NCBI RefSeq assembly: GCF_002865645.1 | Contig: NW_020194684.1 | Coordinates: 3,105,030 to 3,169,029 of the forward strand | Source: Hyaloscypha bicolor E | Taxonomy: Eukaryota > Ascomycota > Leotiomycetes > Helotiales > Hyaloscyphaceae | DNA length: 64,000 nt | Direction: 5' to 3' | In this document: positions 25,443 through 39,075 of the stretch, one piece after another | How the letters are laid out: each line of letters starts with the position of its first letter | How positions within the stretch are numbered: the first letter of the stretch is position 1 | The notes under the pieces: generated by a model | Databases searched by the model: none | Told to the model about the DNA's origin: nothing | What the model saw: the letters and a program-made list of their open reading frames with translations, nothing else | Made by a program: the position numbers and the translations under genes

Positions 25443-25790
25443 TAAACTACCGGATATTTCTTTAGCTCAAAAGATTCTATTCTGTAATCTATATATATAA
25501 ACTAATTAGTATTAGTTTACTAGTAATATATAGTACTATTATAGAATTATAAAATACTATTTATATAAGATTAGTAAAGTTATTATTATTTAGAAATAGG
25601 AATTATAATATTATAATATTAATATATAATCCCTAAATCTACTAAGCCTAAAAGAGTCTAGTTTACTAATTGAATTACTAATAAAATATAAGATTATATA
25701 ACTATATCCCGTATCTTATATTCTATTACTTATATTTTATATCTCATATCTTATAACTATATATATAACTCCTAAAGAAATAGCTATACT

Positions 25791-28526
25791 AATAGAAAGA
25801 TATAATATAGAACTAGGGTAATAAATAAATACTAGCTATATAGATTCTTTAAGAAAAGCTTATTATTATTTTAATATTTTATAAGTTATATTATAATTTA
25901 TTAGAAAGTTAGGAAATAATTATATTAGTAATAAATACTAGCCTAAATAAATAGAATAGAACTCTTAGTTAATATAATAATAAAGAGAAAAAGAAAGTTA
26001 TATAATATAAGTCTGGAATCTAAAATAATACTAAACGGAAATATAATATTATTAAAAGAAAATACTAAGAACTAGTAAAGTATTTATAAAAAGTATAATT
26101 CTAGCTATATAGAATTTACTTTATTCTTAAACTAGATACTAATATATTTTTTATATAGCTAAGTAAAGCGGCTATAGATCTTCCTAGAACTCTAATTATT
26201 TACTAGCTAGTATAGATTTAATTATTTGACTTTAAAATCAAGTATATTAAAGAAACCAAATATACTATTACTAATAAATTATTAAGATACCTATAGTAAG
26301 AAAACAATACTAAAGATAATAAAGATATTAATAAATAATTAGTAATAAAGCTTAATATTATTAGAATAGTATTTATTAGACAGGAAGTTTAGTTAAAGGA
26401 AATAGTTCCGGTTTAGTTATATAATATTATTTTGAGGAATTAGATTTCTAAGACCTTTACTAGATATTTGGATAATAGTATCTAGTTACTAGAGATTAAT
26501 AATTAAAGCCTTATTATATCTGGAAGCGAATTAGTAATATTAAAAAATAATAATATCCGGAAATTATATAGTAAAGGCTATAGTCTTTTATATATAATTA
26601 CTAGTAAAATAGTAAATAATAATATTAACTCTTATATTTTATTTAATAACCTAACTATTTTATTAGATCTTTTAGATAATAGCTATTCCAAATAATACTA
26701 AAATATTATATAATATTTTATAATACTTTCTAGACTAGAAGAAATATTTAGAACCGAGTTTCAAAAGTTAAATAAAGAAGCTTTAAACTATAATATAAGA
26801 GATTAATTATTATAGAAAGTTATATCTAAAATATATTTGCCTTAGCTTATTATTAATAATTAAAAATAAAGGGAAATTATTATTAAAAAGCTATATAATA
26901 GGATTAGATATACTAGAAAAGAAAATACTTTTTATTTAGTAGCTAGCTACTATTACTAGAAAGATTATTATAACTATATATAAAAGTATATTAATACTTA
27001 TAAAGTCTATTAGTATAAGAATAAAAAAAAATAAGAGAAAGCTTTATATCTAATAAAAGCTATATCTCTTTTCTATTATCTTGAGATTAATATAATTAAA
27101 TTACTAGATTATAAAGAATATAACTTATTAGTTATTACTAAAAATAACTTTTTAGAATAAGTTAAAGCTAGACTTTTAAAAAACCTAACTAGTAAGAAGA
27201 TTACTAAGTTTATTTAGGAAGAAATTATTTATAAATATAGTTTATTTAGATAGCTTAAGATAAATAGTAAATCGGAATTTAAAGAAATAATAATTCAAGA
27301 ATTTAATAAGCTAGAAATTAATAGAATTATTATTTTAGCCTATAATTCTAAGAGAAATAGTATAATTAAAAGAGAATATTAACTAATTATTTAAATACTT
27401 ATTATACTTATAATAAATAAAAAGAAGCCTTAGATAGATTTACTACTATAAATTTTATTTACTAACTAAATTACTATATATAGACTAATTAGATTTATTT
27501 TCTTTTATATAATCTATAATAGAGAAACTATATTACTTATAGAAATATATTTTCTAATTTAGAGAATACTTAAATAGAATAAAGTTTATAATAAAGAAAT
27601 ATTTCTAGAAATATAAATAAGAAATAAAGATATTAAAGAAGCTAGAATAAAGAAAAATAAAAGATACTAAAAGAAAAAGAAATAATTTAATACTATTTAC
27701 TAGATTTATTTAAAGCCTATTTCTAAAAAGAATCTAGTTTTTATATATAATATTAAATTAATAAATTAAGATAAGTTAAGAAATATAAAGCTATTATATT
27801 ACTGGCTTGGCCTATATAAAATAAGATATATAGATTAACTAAAAAGATACTATATACTAAAAGAGCTTAATAGTATTATATTCCAAAAAATATATATTAG
27901 AAATTAATTTAAATAATTTATTAAAAGAAATAGATTCTAGTATTTCCCTAAAAATAAAGTTAATAATAAGTATATATTTATAAATAAATACTTTAAAACA
28001 GATATAGAACTAGAAAAAAAAGCTATTATAGAATACTATAAGCAAAATAGTATTTAGGAAATTAAGAAAGTTACTAGTATTATTATATATATTCTAGAAT
28101 TACTAGAATTAGAAAAAGTAAAATATATCTTTTTTATAGAGAACTAAAAGAAAGTATCTAATAATAGAAGCTTTTCCTAACCTAAAATAAAGCTAGTTAT
28201 CTTTAATTCTTTATATATCTTTTGTTTTTTTCTTCCGATTATTATTTATAACTTTTAAAGAATATTATTATTAAATTATTATTCTGGAAATTAGATAAGC
28301 TTTATTATTACTTATTTCTTACTATTATCTAATTATTACTATTAGATAATATTCTTAATATAAGATTTTATTACTAGATTTTGGAAATTAAATATAAAGT
28401 ATTCTTTTTAGTATAAAAATAAATAGAGAATTAAGAGATTATTTTACGGACTCTTAATTCCGAATTATAGTAATAAATAATAATTATATTTAGAGATAAG
28501 AAGAGAAAAAAAGAAAAAAGAGGGCT
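25791..28526 (+). pseudogene. G2 Ty3/Gypsy pol relic (RNase H to integrase), 5'-truncated
   Basis: Plus-strand copy of the G element, matching G1 from about 5150 leftward. The integrase core at about 27,100-27,560 reads N-L-L-V-I-T-K-N-N-F-L-E, K-N-L-T-S-K-K-I-T-K-F-I, L-K-I-N-S-K-S-E-F-K (former D-G-G-P-E-F-K), F-N-K-L-E-I-N-R and A-Y-N-S-K-R-N-S-I-I-K-R (former G-N-x-x-E-R). D became N and E became K at catalytic positions. It ends with a purine-rich run at 28,497-28,526 that could be the polypurine tract. The reverse transcriptase part is missing; the left boundary near 25,790 abuts unassigned relics. Confidence 0.8.
26563..26598. repeat. 36-bp palindrome, copy 4 (in G2)
   Basis: TTATATAGTAAAGGCTATAG then TCTTTTATATATAA; same element-internal location as copy 1, inverted with the element. 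Confidence 0.7.
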
Positions 28527-29969
28527 TTTTATATATATTTTACTAAACTAGAAATCTTATAGAAACTTTACTTGCCTTTTTAACTAGCTATTCTTATGGC
28601 TTATACTAGTCTAAAGCTTAATTATAATATCTATAGATCTCGATTTTAACTTAAACTACTATTATAAGTTTCCTTATAATTTTTAAATAAACTTCCTAAT
28701 TAGAAGTTATATATAAATAGAATAGCCGAACTAGAAGTCCTATAAGAGGAAAAAGAAACCTTATTAAATCTAATAATTATTTCCGAAGGTATTTAATAAT
28801 ATATAATTCTGGGAATCTTTTAGATATTAGATAAACTAGATCTATCTATTTAAAGCCTATGTTTTATTAAGGAACTTATTTTTTCTTTTATATATTTATA
28901 GCTATACTTAAAATATATATTATAGCTACTTTAAAAATATATATTAAGACTTAATTAGTATATTATATATTTCTATTTTTATATAAAAAGAACTTCTTCT
29001 ATATAGAACTCTTTCTTTAATTATAATACTATTTTATTACCGGAAACTAATTATTTCTTTAAAAGACTAGTATAATTTACTAATTCTTATTATTAATCTG
29101 TTTCTTATTATTAAATATTATCTAAATAATTCCTATATTTTTAATACTAATTCAGAATACCTAATCTTTTTATATTCTATATTAACTTTAATATTAACTA
29201 TTTTAAACTTAATAATAGTATTATAAACCCTATTTATATTATCTTATAGTTCTTTTTTCTATAACCTCCGAAGTATTTAATATTATCTTTATAGATATAG
29301 ATATTACTTTAAAGTTCTAATTAACTAAATAGTTTTATATTATATAAAGTCGATTTTAATAAATACTAAACAAATATAATTAGCTTTTAAAAGAGATATA
29401 AATTAGTTTTAGAAGAAGTAATACCTTATTTTAAGTTATTTTTTAATCCTATTATTCTAATTTCCTTTTTATTAATATTTATTTCTTGCTTTTATAATAG
29501 TTTTAGTATATTTATATATCTTATCTTTTATATATTTCCTATATTATTTCCTTTTTTTAATACTATTTTTCGAATTAATAGAGACATTTCTAAATAAATA
29601 AGAAATTAGAATATATTTATATTATAAAATTTTCGTTATTTTCTTTTATATTCTAATATTTTAGATACTATTATTATATTTATATTTCTATTATATTATC
29701 TTTTTATTTTTCTATTATTACTATTTAGTTTAATTTATTTTAATTATTTCCTTAATTATATTTCTTTAGATATATATATTTATATTCTTTTTTATAATTA
29801 TTTCTAATTTATAACTATATTATCTTAAATATACCTAATTATTATATATATTTTCCCTATTATATATACTATTATTTTAGCTTTATTTTCTTATTAGAAA
29901 GAAAGAAAAACTCGAATATATATAATACTTTTATATAATTCAAGTTTAATTTAATTTATTCTTTATTTT
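28527..29969 (+). other. G2 region between integrase and the unknown ORF
   Basis: AT-rich, repeated in G1 (about 680-2125, minus strand). It could hold the 3' LTR of the G pol element, starting after the purine run at 28,526, but I found no second LTR copy to prove it. No protein motif is visible. Confidence 0.4.
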
Positions 29970-32790
29970 AGAATATATTTAAAAGAAATTCTTATATTCT
30001 TAAAAACTTTTAATTCTATAACCTATAACTATTATACTAATAATACCTTTATAATCTATTAAGAATAATAAAATAGTTAAAATATAGATTTCTTAAGCTA
30101 GTAAAGTATAGTAACTAGTTCTTATAAGCCGTAATATTATTAAAAGCCTATAGATTAATAGTATTAAAGTTTAGAATATTAAAGGAGCTTGAGTAATTAT
30201 AGAAGGCTTACTAATACCAGAAAAGATAGCTATAATTACTGAATTTAATATAAATATTTTAGATAAGCTAAGTAATATATATAATAAGCTCTTGAAATAG
30301 AAAACCTTTATTAGAGACAAAACTAGACTAGAATTAACTAAGAAGGAACTAAAGAACTACTAAGCTAATAATAGGGAATTCGAGAATATTATTAAAGGTA
30401 TTTCTAAAGATAAATAAAAAAAGCTTAATAAGATTAAGACTATAATAAATAGTTTTAATACTAAAAGTCAGAATAGAATTATATTATATAATAAAGCTTT
30501 GGCTAATATATTAATAATATTTATAATAATCTTAGTAAAAACATTTATAAGAAGTTATATTCTCTTTTTAAAATAAAAGCTTTAGTATATAAAGCTATTT
30601 AGTTAATTAATAAAGCTACTTTAAAGTATATTAAGAATAAAAAGTATTAGAATACTAGTATATTTACTAAATTAGATATTACTAAGGTATTTAAGTATAC
30701 TAAAGCTATTTTGGAACCTAAAGAATTAGTTTTTAAGCTACTATTAGCTAATAATTTTAAAGCTAGATAATATACTTTTAATATTTCCGGAATTCTAATT
30801 AAGGGAGTTTATAGTAATAAGCCTTTTCCTGCTTTCTGAAATAAGTCGAAAGAATAGGCCCTTATTATAATTTCTGCTTTAATTTAATTAGATTCAGCTA
30901 ATAAGAATAGAGCTAATTCGATATAGTCTAGTAATAAATCTGCTAGTAAGACTAGTAGAACTAGTATAATTAGATAAAAAGAACCTAATAAGAATAGAGA
31001 GTAAGCTAAGCCTAAGACTTCTAATAGATAATAGAGATCTAAATATTAGACCAAGTATAAGATTAGTGAAATAAAGGAAAATAAGAGAAAATCCTTTATT
31101 TTAAAAAGAAAAATATTATTTAGAAAGATTCCCGTAACTATATCCAGAACTAAGAAGCAGAAGACTAAGAATATTGAGTTCGGAGAACTTAATAAAGGTA
31201 TTTAATATATTTATAAGATACTAGCTAAATAAAAGCTAATATTTGTTTAGTAGAATAAATATATCTTTAAGGAAGTATATAGTAGTATTTTGGGACCTAT
31301 TTATAAGCGAGAATACTATAGGATTAATAATAGATTTCTTAAAGCTTTCTATATAATATATACTTAGTAATTTACTAATACTTTCTTTATTAATATACGA
31401 GAGATTAAGGATACTCTAAAGCTAGTTATTAAGATTTATAAAATTACTAAAGATAAGAAATATATTTTTATTATTTAAGTAAATAAGGAAATACGGGATT
31501 TCTTTTTTAAGATCTAGGAAATTAAATAATATAGATATAAATACTATATTTTCAATTAATTCTGCCTAAATTTATAGCTCTAATTTAATACTATAGTTCC
31601 TGTTCCTGAGTCTAGTATTATTAATCTAAATATAAATAGCTATATTTATAAGAAGAATTATCTAAAGTAAATTGAGAAGCTTAGTATTTAAGAATTCTTA
31701 ATAGAGAAAATAGAGATATTATAGTTCTATTTCCGAAAAGATAATATATTAATATATAGAGATCTTAATAATAGCTATTTTATCTTAGCCTCTTAATTCT
31801 TAATAGCAGATCTATTAATATGGCTCGGATTTTATAAGGTATTAAATAAATATCCTATTTACCTAGTTACTTATTCTTAGCTAGTCTAATACTTTATTTC
31901 TGGAAATATTAATTATAATTAGTATAAAGGTAATACTAAAGATCTGGCTATTACTAAAGTTTTAAATAGCGAATTTTATCTTAGTAAAGAATATTGAAAT
32001 ATTAGCTATATTTTCCTTATAGATTATAAGAAAGCTACTACTTTTAGTAAGAAATTCTTTAAAAATATTAATTACTATTTCATTTCTAATAAATTTGAGC
32101 CGGAAATAACTAAGAAATTAAATAAATATTTACTAAAAGTAATAGAAAGAAAGATTCCGAATATAGTCTATTTAATTAGATAAATAAATATCTTTAGCTA
32201 GGTAATCTATAAGTCTGGAATTATAGGAAAGTATTAATTCTCGGATAATATATAAGTTAAAGAATAGCTTAATAATAATTTATTATTTAATAGGCCTTTT
32301 ATTATAATTCTAATAAATCTAATTATTATTAAAAATAGAATATATAAAAATAAAGTCTCTTATAAGATTATTAAAGCCTCTTATCTAAAGCTTTTCCTTC
32401 CTATTAAAGGTTAATTTAAGAATATAATAAATAATACGAAATTCGAAGAAGCTATTTATTTAAAGTATATTAGTATAATTTATAATATAATTTACTATAA
32501 TAAGCCTCCTTAATATCTAGTAATAAAGGCAGAAATTAAGTAATAATTAAAAGCAAATACTAATTAATATAGAGAACTATATTAGATTTAGTATAAGAAT
32601 ATAGCTAAACGGATTCGGATTACTTTTAAGTAAGTTCGGAAATACGAAATAAGGCTATTTAAGAGTAATAAGTCTTATTTTAGATATATAAAAGAGAAAT
32701 TAAATTAATTAATAAAAGAAGATCCTAAATATTTTATTATTTTAGATTCTAAATAAGAATTTTCTATTATTTTTGGTATTTAGGAAATAA
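29970..32790 (+). pseudogene. Long decayed ORF of unrecognised family carried by the G repeat
   Basis: One plus-strand coding frame can be followed for about 2.8 kb if TAA, TAG and TGA are read as RIP-damaged Gln, Trp and Arg codons. That would be a protein of roughly 900 residues. The N-terminal part (30,150-30,450) is rich in Lys, Glu and Leu and probably coiled-coil (T-K-K-E-L-K-N-Y, F-E-N-I-I-K-G-I). A Ser/Lys/Asn-rich linker covers 30,890-31,100. The C-terminal half (31,140-32,750) is globular-looking, with G-P-I-Y-K-R-E-Y-Y-R-I, V-N-K-E-I-R-D-F-F-F-K, L-I-A-D-L-L-I-W-L-G-F-Y-K-V-L and F-I-S-G-N-I-N-Y. I recognise no retroviral domain. Its start is repeated in G1, so it is part of the repeat. 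It may be a Gag of another element, an accessory gene, or a captured host gene. Confidence 0.5.
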
Positions 32791-32813
32791 GTATAAATAA
32801 ATAGGAGATCGGA

Positions 32814-33117
32814 TATAATATAGCAGGCCGTATTTATTAAAAATTATATTATTTTAGTAGTTTTGAGGTTTAGGTTATATAGTAAAGACTATAATCTTTT
32901 ATATATAATTTGCGGAAATTATATAAGAAAGCTAGTTTTTTTTATAGTTCTAGAAAATAATCCCTTATAAGTATTTAATTAATTAAGTTTTTATATACTA
33001 TATATTATTTATATTTTATTATTTATATTTTTAATTTATTATTTTATTATTAAGTTATGTTTTATACTCTAATATACGTTATATGGGTTTTTGTTTTATT
33101 ATAGTTTCCCTCCTATA
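32814..33117 (-). mobile_element. H2: 304-bp LTR-like repeat, minus strand
   Basis: Reverse copy of H1 and H3, same length as H1. It lies between the G2 unknown ORF and the start of chromovirus B. Flanking pentamers do not match, so it marks a junction like H1 does. Confidence 0.75.
32874..32909. repeat. 36-bp palindrome, copy 5 (in H2)
   Basis: GGTTATATAGTAAAG...TTTTATATATAAT, inverse orientation, followed by TTGCGGAAAT as in the complement of H3. Confidence 0.75.
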
Positions 33118-36100
33118 ATATCCTAATTAATTATAAGAATAAAAGATTAATCTGACTAGATAATTAGAATAAGATTCTAATTATTATATATAAGAACTTG
33201 GAATTTGAGAAAAGTAACTAGTATTAAGAAAATATAAATAGAAAAAATTAAGCTATAGCTATAGATAAGTTCTAAAAACTTTAGATTATAAAAAGAAAAC
33301 TTCCTTATTATTTTCTCGAACCGGGCTTAAGAAGCCGTATATAATAAAAGAATTAAGCTTAATATTATAAAGAAATATAAATAGCCTTAGGAAATATAAA
33401 GGTTTCTTTTAAGCCGGAAATAGAAATATTAAAACTATATTATCTAAAGAAAAGCTATAAAATCTAGTTAAGGCCTATAATTAATATTATAAATATCTTA
33501 CTAGCTACTTTTTAAATAAATTTATAAAAGAAAGAGAATCTTTTTTTTATAATATTATTTTTCGAGATTAATAAAGAGCTAGAATTATAGTAAGAGAATA
33601 AGTCTATTTCGGGTAAGTAATAGCCAGAAGAAATAGAGCTATAGTAACTAGTAAGAGTTTTACTAGAGAAGTTTAAGGATTTTATAGATATTTTCTTAAA
33701 GAAAGTATTAAATATTTTATTTCTATATTAATTATATAACTATAAGATTTAGATTAATAATTCTAAAGGCCCGGAAAGCCTAGGGTATTTCCCGCTTTAT
33801 TAATAATTAATCTATAAGCTATAGGAAATTAAGTATTTTCTTAAAAAAAACCTCTAATAGGGCTTTATTAAGTCAAGCTAGTTTTCTTTTATATTCCCGA
33901 TTCTTTTTATAAAAGAGGCTAATAAAGTCTTCTAATTCTATATTAATTATTATAAGCTAAATAACTTAATATATAAGAATTATTATTTTCTTTCCCTTAT
34001 TTATAAAATTCTTATATAGCTAGCTTAAGCCAAAATCTATATAAAGCTAGATATTTAGTAAATATTTTATTAAATTCGAATAAACCCAGAATTAGAAGAA
34101 CTTATAATATTCTATATAAGATATAGGGCTTATAAATATAAAGTTCTTTAAAAAGGCCTAACTAATAGCTCTATTATATATTAGAAATATATAAATAATA
34201 TATTTTTTAATTACCTTAATATCTTTTATATAGCTTATTTAGATAATTTCCTAGAATATAAAAACTATATATAAAAGATTCTTTAGTAATTATAAGATAT
34301 TAGCCTTTAAGTAAATATTAAGAAATTAGAATTTAAGGTTATTTATATAAAATACTTAGGCTTTAGTATCTTTATTAAAGATATTAAAATAAAACTAGAT
34401 AAGATAATAATTATTAAGAACTAGTAATTACTAATAATAGTTAAGGAAATATAAGGCTTTCTGGGCTTTTATAACTTTTATTAGTATTTTATTATAGAAT
34501 ATAACTATATAATAAAGCCTCTAATAGTTCTAATATATAAGAGAATTCCGTTTAAATAAATAAATTAGTATTAAGAAGGTTTTACTAAACTAAAATAAGC
34601 TATATTTTCGGTACTAATTTTATATTATTATAATTCGAACTTTTTTATTATAGTTAAAATAGATATATTAAATAGAGTTATAGCCGGTATTCTTTTATAA
34701 TAAGATCTTTAAATAGAATTCTAGTATCTGGTAATATTTTTCTCTAAAACTATATAATTAGTAAAGCTAAACTATAATATTTATAATAAAGAAATACTTG
34801 CTATTATTTTTTCCTTAATTAAATAATAAGTAAAGCTAGAAGGCCTATAAAAAGTACTCTTTATAATTTATTTAGATTACTAAGCTTTCGAGTATTTTAT
34901 AACTATAAAAAAGCTTTTAGTAAAATAAGTTTATTAGATAAAGTATTTTTCCTATTATTATTTTAAGCTTATATATTAAATAGATAAATTAAATAAATAA
35001 GTAAATATTCTAAATAAGAAATATAAGAATATAACTATTTAGAATAAAATAATAATAGCTTATTAAATTCAAATTCTCTTCCTATAATAAAAGATTAATA
35101 ATAATATTATATAGAACCTCTAGTTAGTCCTAATTAAGGCCTTAGTAAATCCGGCTTAAAAAGAAATCTAGTATAATAATATATAGCTTATAGATAAGCT
35201 ATTAAGCGAAAACCGAGAATTACTAGAGCTTAAAGAACTATAAAATAAGATAAGAAATAAGAAGAAAAATACTTGAATATTATAAGGCAGTTTTCTTTTA
35301 TAATATAATAAACTATTTATATCTAATAATATAATAATATTCGAGATATCTTTATATATTACTCTTATTTAGAAGATATATATATAGCCTTTAATAAGAT
35401 ATCTAGGAAGAGCTAAGCTTTAATAATTTCTTTATACCTATTATTACTAGCTAAGCCAAAAAACGAATATTAATTAGTATAGAAATAACTATTATACCTA
35501 TTAATAATCTTATATTTCCAGGAATAAAAAGTCAGGTCTCTTATATCTATTACTAGTTCCTAACTACTTCTAGTAATATATATTAGTAAATTTCAAGAAA
35601 TATCTAGAAAATAAAAATAAGTATAATATAGTAGTAATCTTTATTAATTATCTAGGCAAATACCCTATTATAATTCCTGTTTAAGATATAATTATAACTA
35701 AAGAATTAGTATTTCTTTTCTTTATTTATATAGTTTATTAAGTTAGTATTCTAGAAACTATAATATTTAATTAAGGGATCTAGTTTATATTAGATTTCTA
35801 AAGTGAGTTCTATGAGTATATTAGTATAAAGCTCAAGTTATTAACTACTAATTATCCTTAAACTAATAGCTAGATAAAGATTATTAACTAGTATTTTAAC
35901 TAATAGCTATATTTTTATATAAATTACTACTAGAATAATTAGAATAAATAAATAGTAATAATTAATTACTAGTAAATAGCTCTAGTTTATAAGACTATAG
36001 GCTAGTTCCTATTTCTTATAAAAAAGGGCTATAAACTATAGATATTATTTAATTATAAAACCCAAATATAATCGGATATTCTAAAGGTAAAGCTAAATAA

Positions 36101-36435
36101 ATAAGAGATAAAGGCCCTAATAATATGGCTTTATAAATTATAGTAAAAGATATAGGAAAATATAATATAAATATAAGAATATTATATTATTTAAACTAAT
36201 AAATACTACTAACTAGTAGATTTTAAAATAAGAAATAAGATATGAATTACTATTAAATAATAGAAGAATAATTATTCGAGCTATAAGCTAATTTATTAAA
36301 TAGAAAAACTATATAAAATTCTGGAATAAATAAGATATTCTTTTAGGTTCAAGCTACCGGAATTAATAAAAATATATCCGGTATTTCATATAAAAAAAGC
36401 TATATAAAAACCCAGATAACTCCTTTTTCGAATAG

Positions 36436-36737
36436 TATAGAAGGGAAACTATAATAAAACAAAAACCCATATAAAGTATACCAGAATACAAAACGTAACT
36501 TAATAGCAAAATAATAAATTGAAAGCGTAAATAGTAAAGTATAAATAGTATATAGTATGCAAAAGCTCAATTAATTAAATACTTATAAGGGATTATTCTC
36601 TAAGACTATAGAAAAACCAGCTTTCTTATGTGATTTCCGCAAGTCACGTGCAAAAGGCCGCAGCCTTTGCCATGTAACCAAAACCTCAAAACCGCTAAAA
36701 AAAATGATTTTTAGAGAGTACGGCCTGCCGTACTACA
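36436..36737 (+). mobile_element. H3: best-preserved LTR-like repeat, inserted in B
   Basis: The insertion point is clear because A and C are uninterrupted here (GGATAAGCAAATCC). The flank AATAG/ATAG is duplicated (36,431-36,435 and about 36,737-36,741), 4 or 5 bp depending on where the last A is assigned. Termini are TATAGAAGGG...GTACTACA. It contains CATATAAAG near its start, CACGTG inside the 36-bp palindrome, and a terminal perfect palindrome AGTACGGC-CT-GCCGTACT at 36,717-36,734. It has much less RIP than H1 and H2. Ends and size suit a solo LTR; a short non-autonomous DNA element is an alternative. Confidence 0.75.
36643..36678. repeat. 36-bp palindrome, copy 6 (in H3), least mutated
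   Basis: Left arm GTCACGTGCAAAAGGCC; right arm, read in reverse complement, GTTACATGGCAAAGGCT; centre GC. Two of the five arm differences are C/T or G/A outside the centre. The left arm holds the hexamer CACGTG. Confidence 0.85.
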
Positions 36738-37043
36738 ATAGGCAAATCCGGAGCCTTTACTATTAGAACTATAAGATAGGGAAACGAAATACGAAGTTCA
36801 AGAAATACTAGTAATAAAGCTGCTTTATAAGAAGCTAAAATATTAAGTCTAGTAGAAAGAATAGAATCCAGATCCGAAGTAGTATCTTATATTCTTATTA
36901 AATAATAGTACCCTAGTTCTTTAGAGCTTCTATAATAAGAACCCCGAATAGCTAGGACCGTCCCAGAATCTCTCCTATTAGTTAGATTATACTAAGAATA
37001 ATATATTACCGGAATTATATAATATAGATAGAAATTTTTTAAA

Positions 37044-37079
37044 ATTATATATAAAAGGCCCTGGTTTTTAATATATAAC
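37044..37079. repeat. 36-bp palindrome, copy 7 (element B)
   Basis: ATTATATATAAAAGGCCC...TTTTTAATATATAAC; same place as in A, between chromodomain and polypurine tract. Confidence 0.8.
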
Positions 37080-37149
37080 CTATAATGTAAAAATTAAATA
37101 GAGACTTTTAAAGCTCGGGAATAAGCTTATTTCGAGAAAGAGAAAGTAA

Positions 37150-37396
37150 TATTACAGTTATTATAATATATAGTACTAGTAGAAATTAGACTAGAACTAG
37201 TAAGGCATCTAGTATCTATAGTTACCTAATAGTTATATGTGACTCCGAGCTTAAGCTAGTATATGGGCCTATATATAGCTTGTAATTATTTAGATCCGAG
37301 GCTCTTTTGAGATTCTCTTCTCTCTTTAGCTTTAAATTATTAAAATAGAAATAATCTAATTATGTCTTTTAGGCTTTAGATCTTGTACTTATAATA
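37150..37396 (+). repeat. 3' LTR of chromovirus B (247 bp)
   Basis: Starts TATTACAG after the purine run GAGAAAGAGAAAG and ends TATAATA. Matches the A and C LTRs. Confidence 0.85.
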
Positions 37397-39075
37397 AGAT
37401 TTATTTATATAAAGATTATATTTTCGGAATTATTACTAAAAATATACTAAGAAACTAAAAAGAAATTAATATATATTTTATATTATATAATTTTAATTTA
37501 AACTATATTAATATAATATTTGAATTCTTATAGTTTTGCTAGATTAATTCTCTAATTTCCTTTAAAAAGGTAATATAGAAATACTAGATTTAATTATAGA
37601 AAATTAAAGTTCTAAATACTAGAAAATTTACTAAAATAATAAAATATAAGATATATATTTTTCTATTAATTATTTATTCTATAATAAATAGCTAAAGAAT
37701 TATTATTATTACTATAAACGAAATAGTTATATTTCCTAAAAAGTATTAGAATCTTTTCCGAATATTTTTTATAAAGGCTATAAATATATTACCCGATTAT
37801 TATATAATAGAATATTAAATAGATTTGAAATTAGAATTCTAATTATTATATAGTCTTATATATTTTTTATTAAAAAGAGAGCTTGAAATTCTTTAGAAAT
37901 ATTTTAATACTAGTTTAGAAAAGAAATAAATTAGTTATTTTATTAGTCTAATAAATATTCTAATTATATTTATTCTAAAGAAAAAAAATAGCTTATATTT
38001 ATATATTAATTATTGAAATTTAAATAGAATTACTATTAAAAACCAAATACTATTATTATTTATTAGTAAAATAATAAATAATCTTTATAAAATAAAGATA
38101 TATATAAAACTAGACTTAAAAAATATTTATTATTAGTTATAAATATAAAAGAATAATAAGTAAAAAATAGTATTTCGAATATATTATAAATATTTTAAAT
38201 TCTCTAATATTTTAGTAATATTTCAGATATATATTAATTATATATTAGTAAGCCTTATAAATATTATTTATATAGTTTATTTAGATAATATTTTAATTTA
38301 TTTAGAGAATCTAGAATAAAATATAATAATAGTCTAATATATACTCGAATAATTATAATAATACTAGCTTTTTATAAACTTAATAAAATATAAATTTAAT
38401 ATAGAAAAAATAAAGTTTCTAGAATTTATAATTAGCTCAGATAATATAAAAATAGAAGCTAACCGGGTTATAGCTATTAGAAAATAGCTGGTTTTAAAGA
38501 ATAATATTTAAAAAGTTTAAGTATTTCTGGGTTTTATTAATTTCTATTAGAAGTTTATTTATAGATATTTTAAGATAATAAAAGAATTAACTAATTTATT
38601 AAAAACTAATAGAAATTTATAATATTATTTTAGCTAAATAAATAAAGCAAATAAGGCTTTTAGGTAATTATATATTATATTTATAATAGTATTAATTCTT
38701 TATTATTTTAATCTAGTTTTAAAAATTTATATAAAAACAAATATTTTAGAATTTATAATTATAGATATAATTTTCTAGCTTTTTAATAAAAAAATAGAAG
38801 CCAGATAAAATTCTATTACTTTTTATTTAAAGAAAATAACTATAATTAAAAGTAGATATAAAATATATAATTTTAAGCTTTTAGTTATTATTTTAATATT
38901 TTATATTTAGTAATATTATCTAATATATATTTAATATACTATTATTATTAAAATAAATTATAATAGCTTAAAATACTTTATAACTAAAAGAAAACTAAAT
39001 AATTAATAAATAAGATAAATAAAAAAGCTAGCTATCTTTAATTTTATTTTAGAATATTAGCCAAAATATAGTAAT

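Larger units (their letters stand above)
24522..25790. other. Unassigned AT-rich relics with tandem repeats
   Basis: This 1.27-kb stretch sits between E and the point where G2 starts to match G1. It holds the repeats at 24,810-24,953 and 25,265-25,442 and no domain I can name. The plus strand around 25,060-25,180 is readable as a basic peptide but too short to classify. Confidence 0.5.
33118..37396 (+). mobile_element. Chromovirus B, 5'-truncated, interrupted by H3
   Basis: Second copy of the A family, matching A from about 12,590 (end of protease) to its 3' LTR (37,150-37,396). The 5' LTR, Gag and most of protease are missing. The same domains as A are readable: reverse transcriptase around 33,720-34,500, integrase around 35,530-36,060, chromodomain around 36,740-36,900. 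The Y-L-D-D region near 34,235 has a short deletion. H3 is inserted at 36,436, before the chromodomain. The 3' LTR abuts F at 37,397. Confidence 0.85.
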
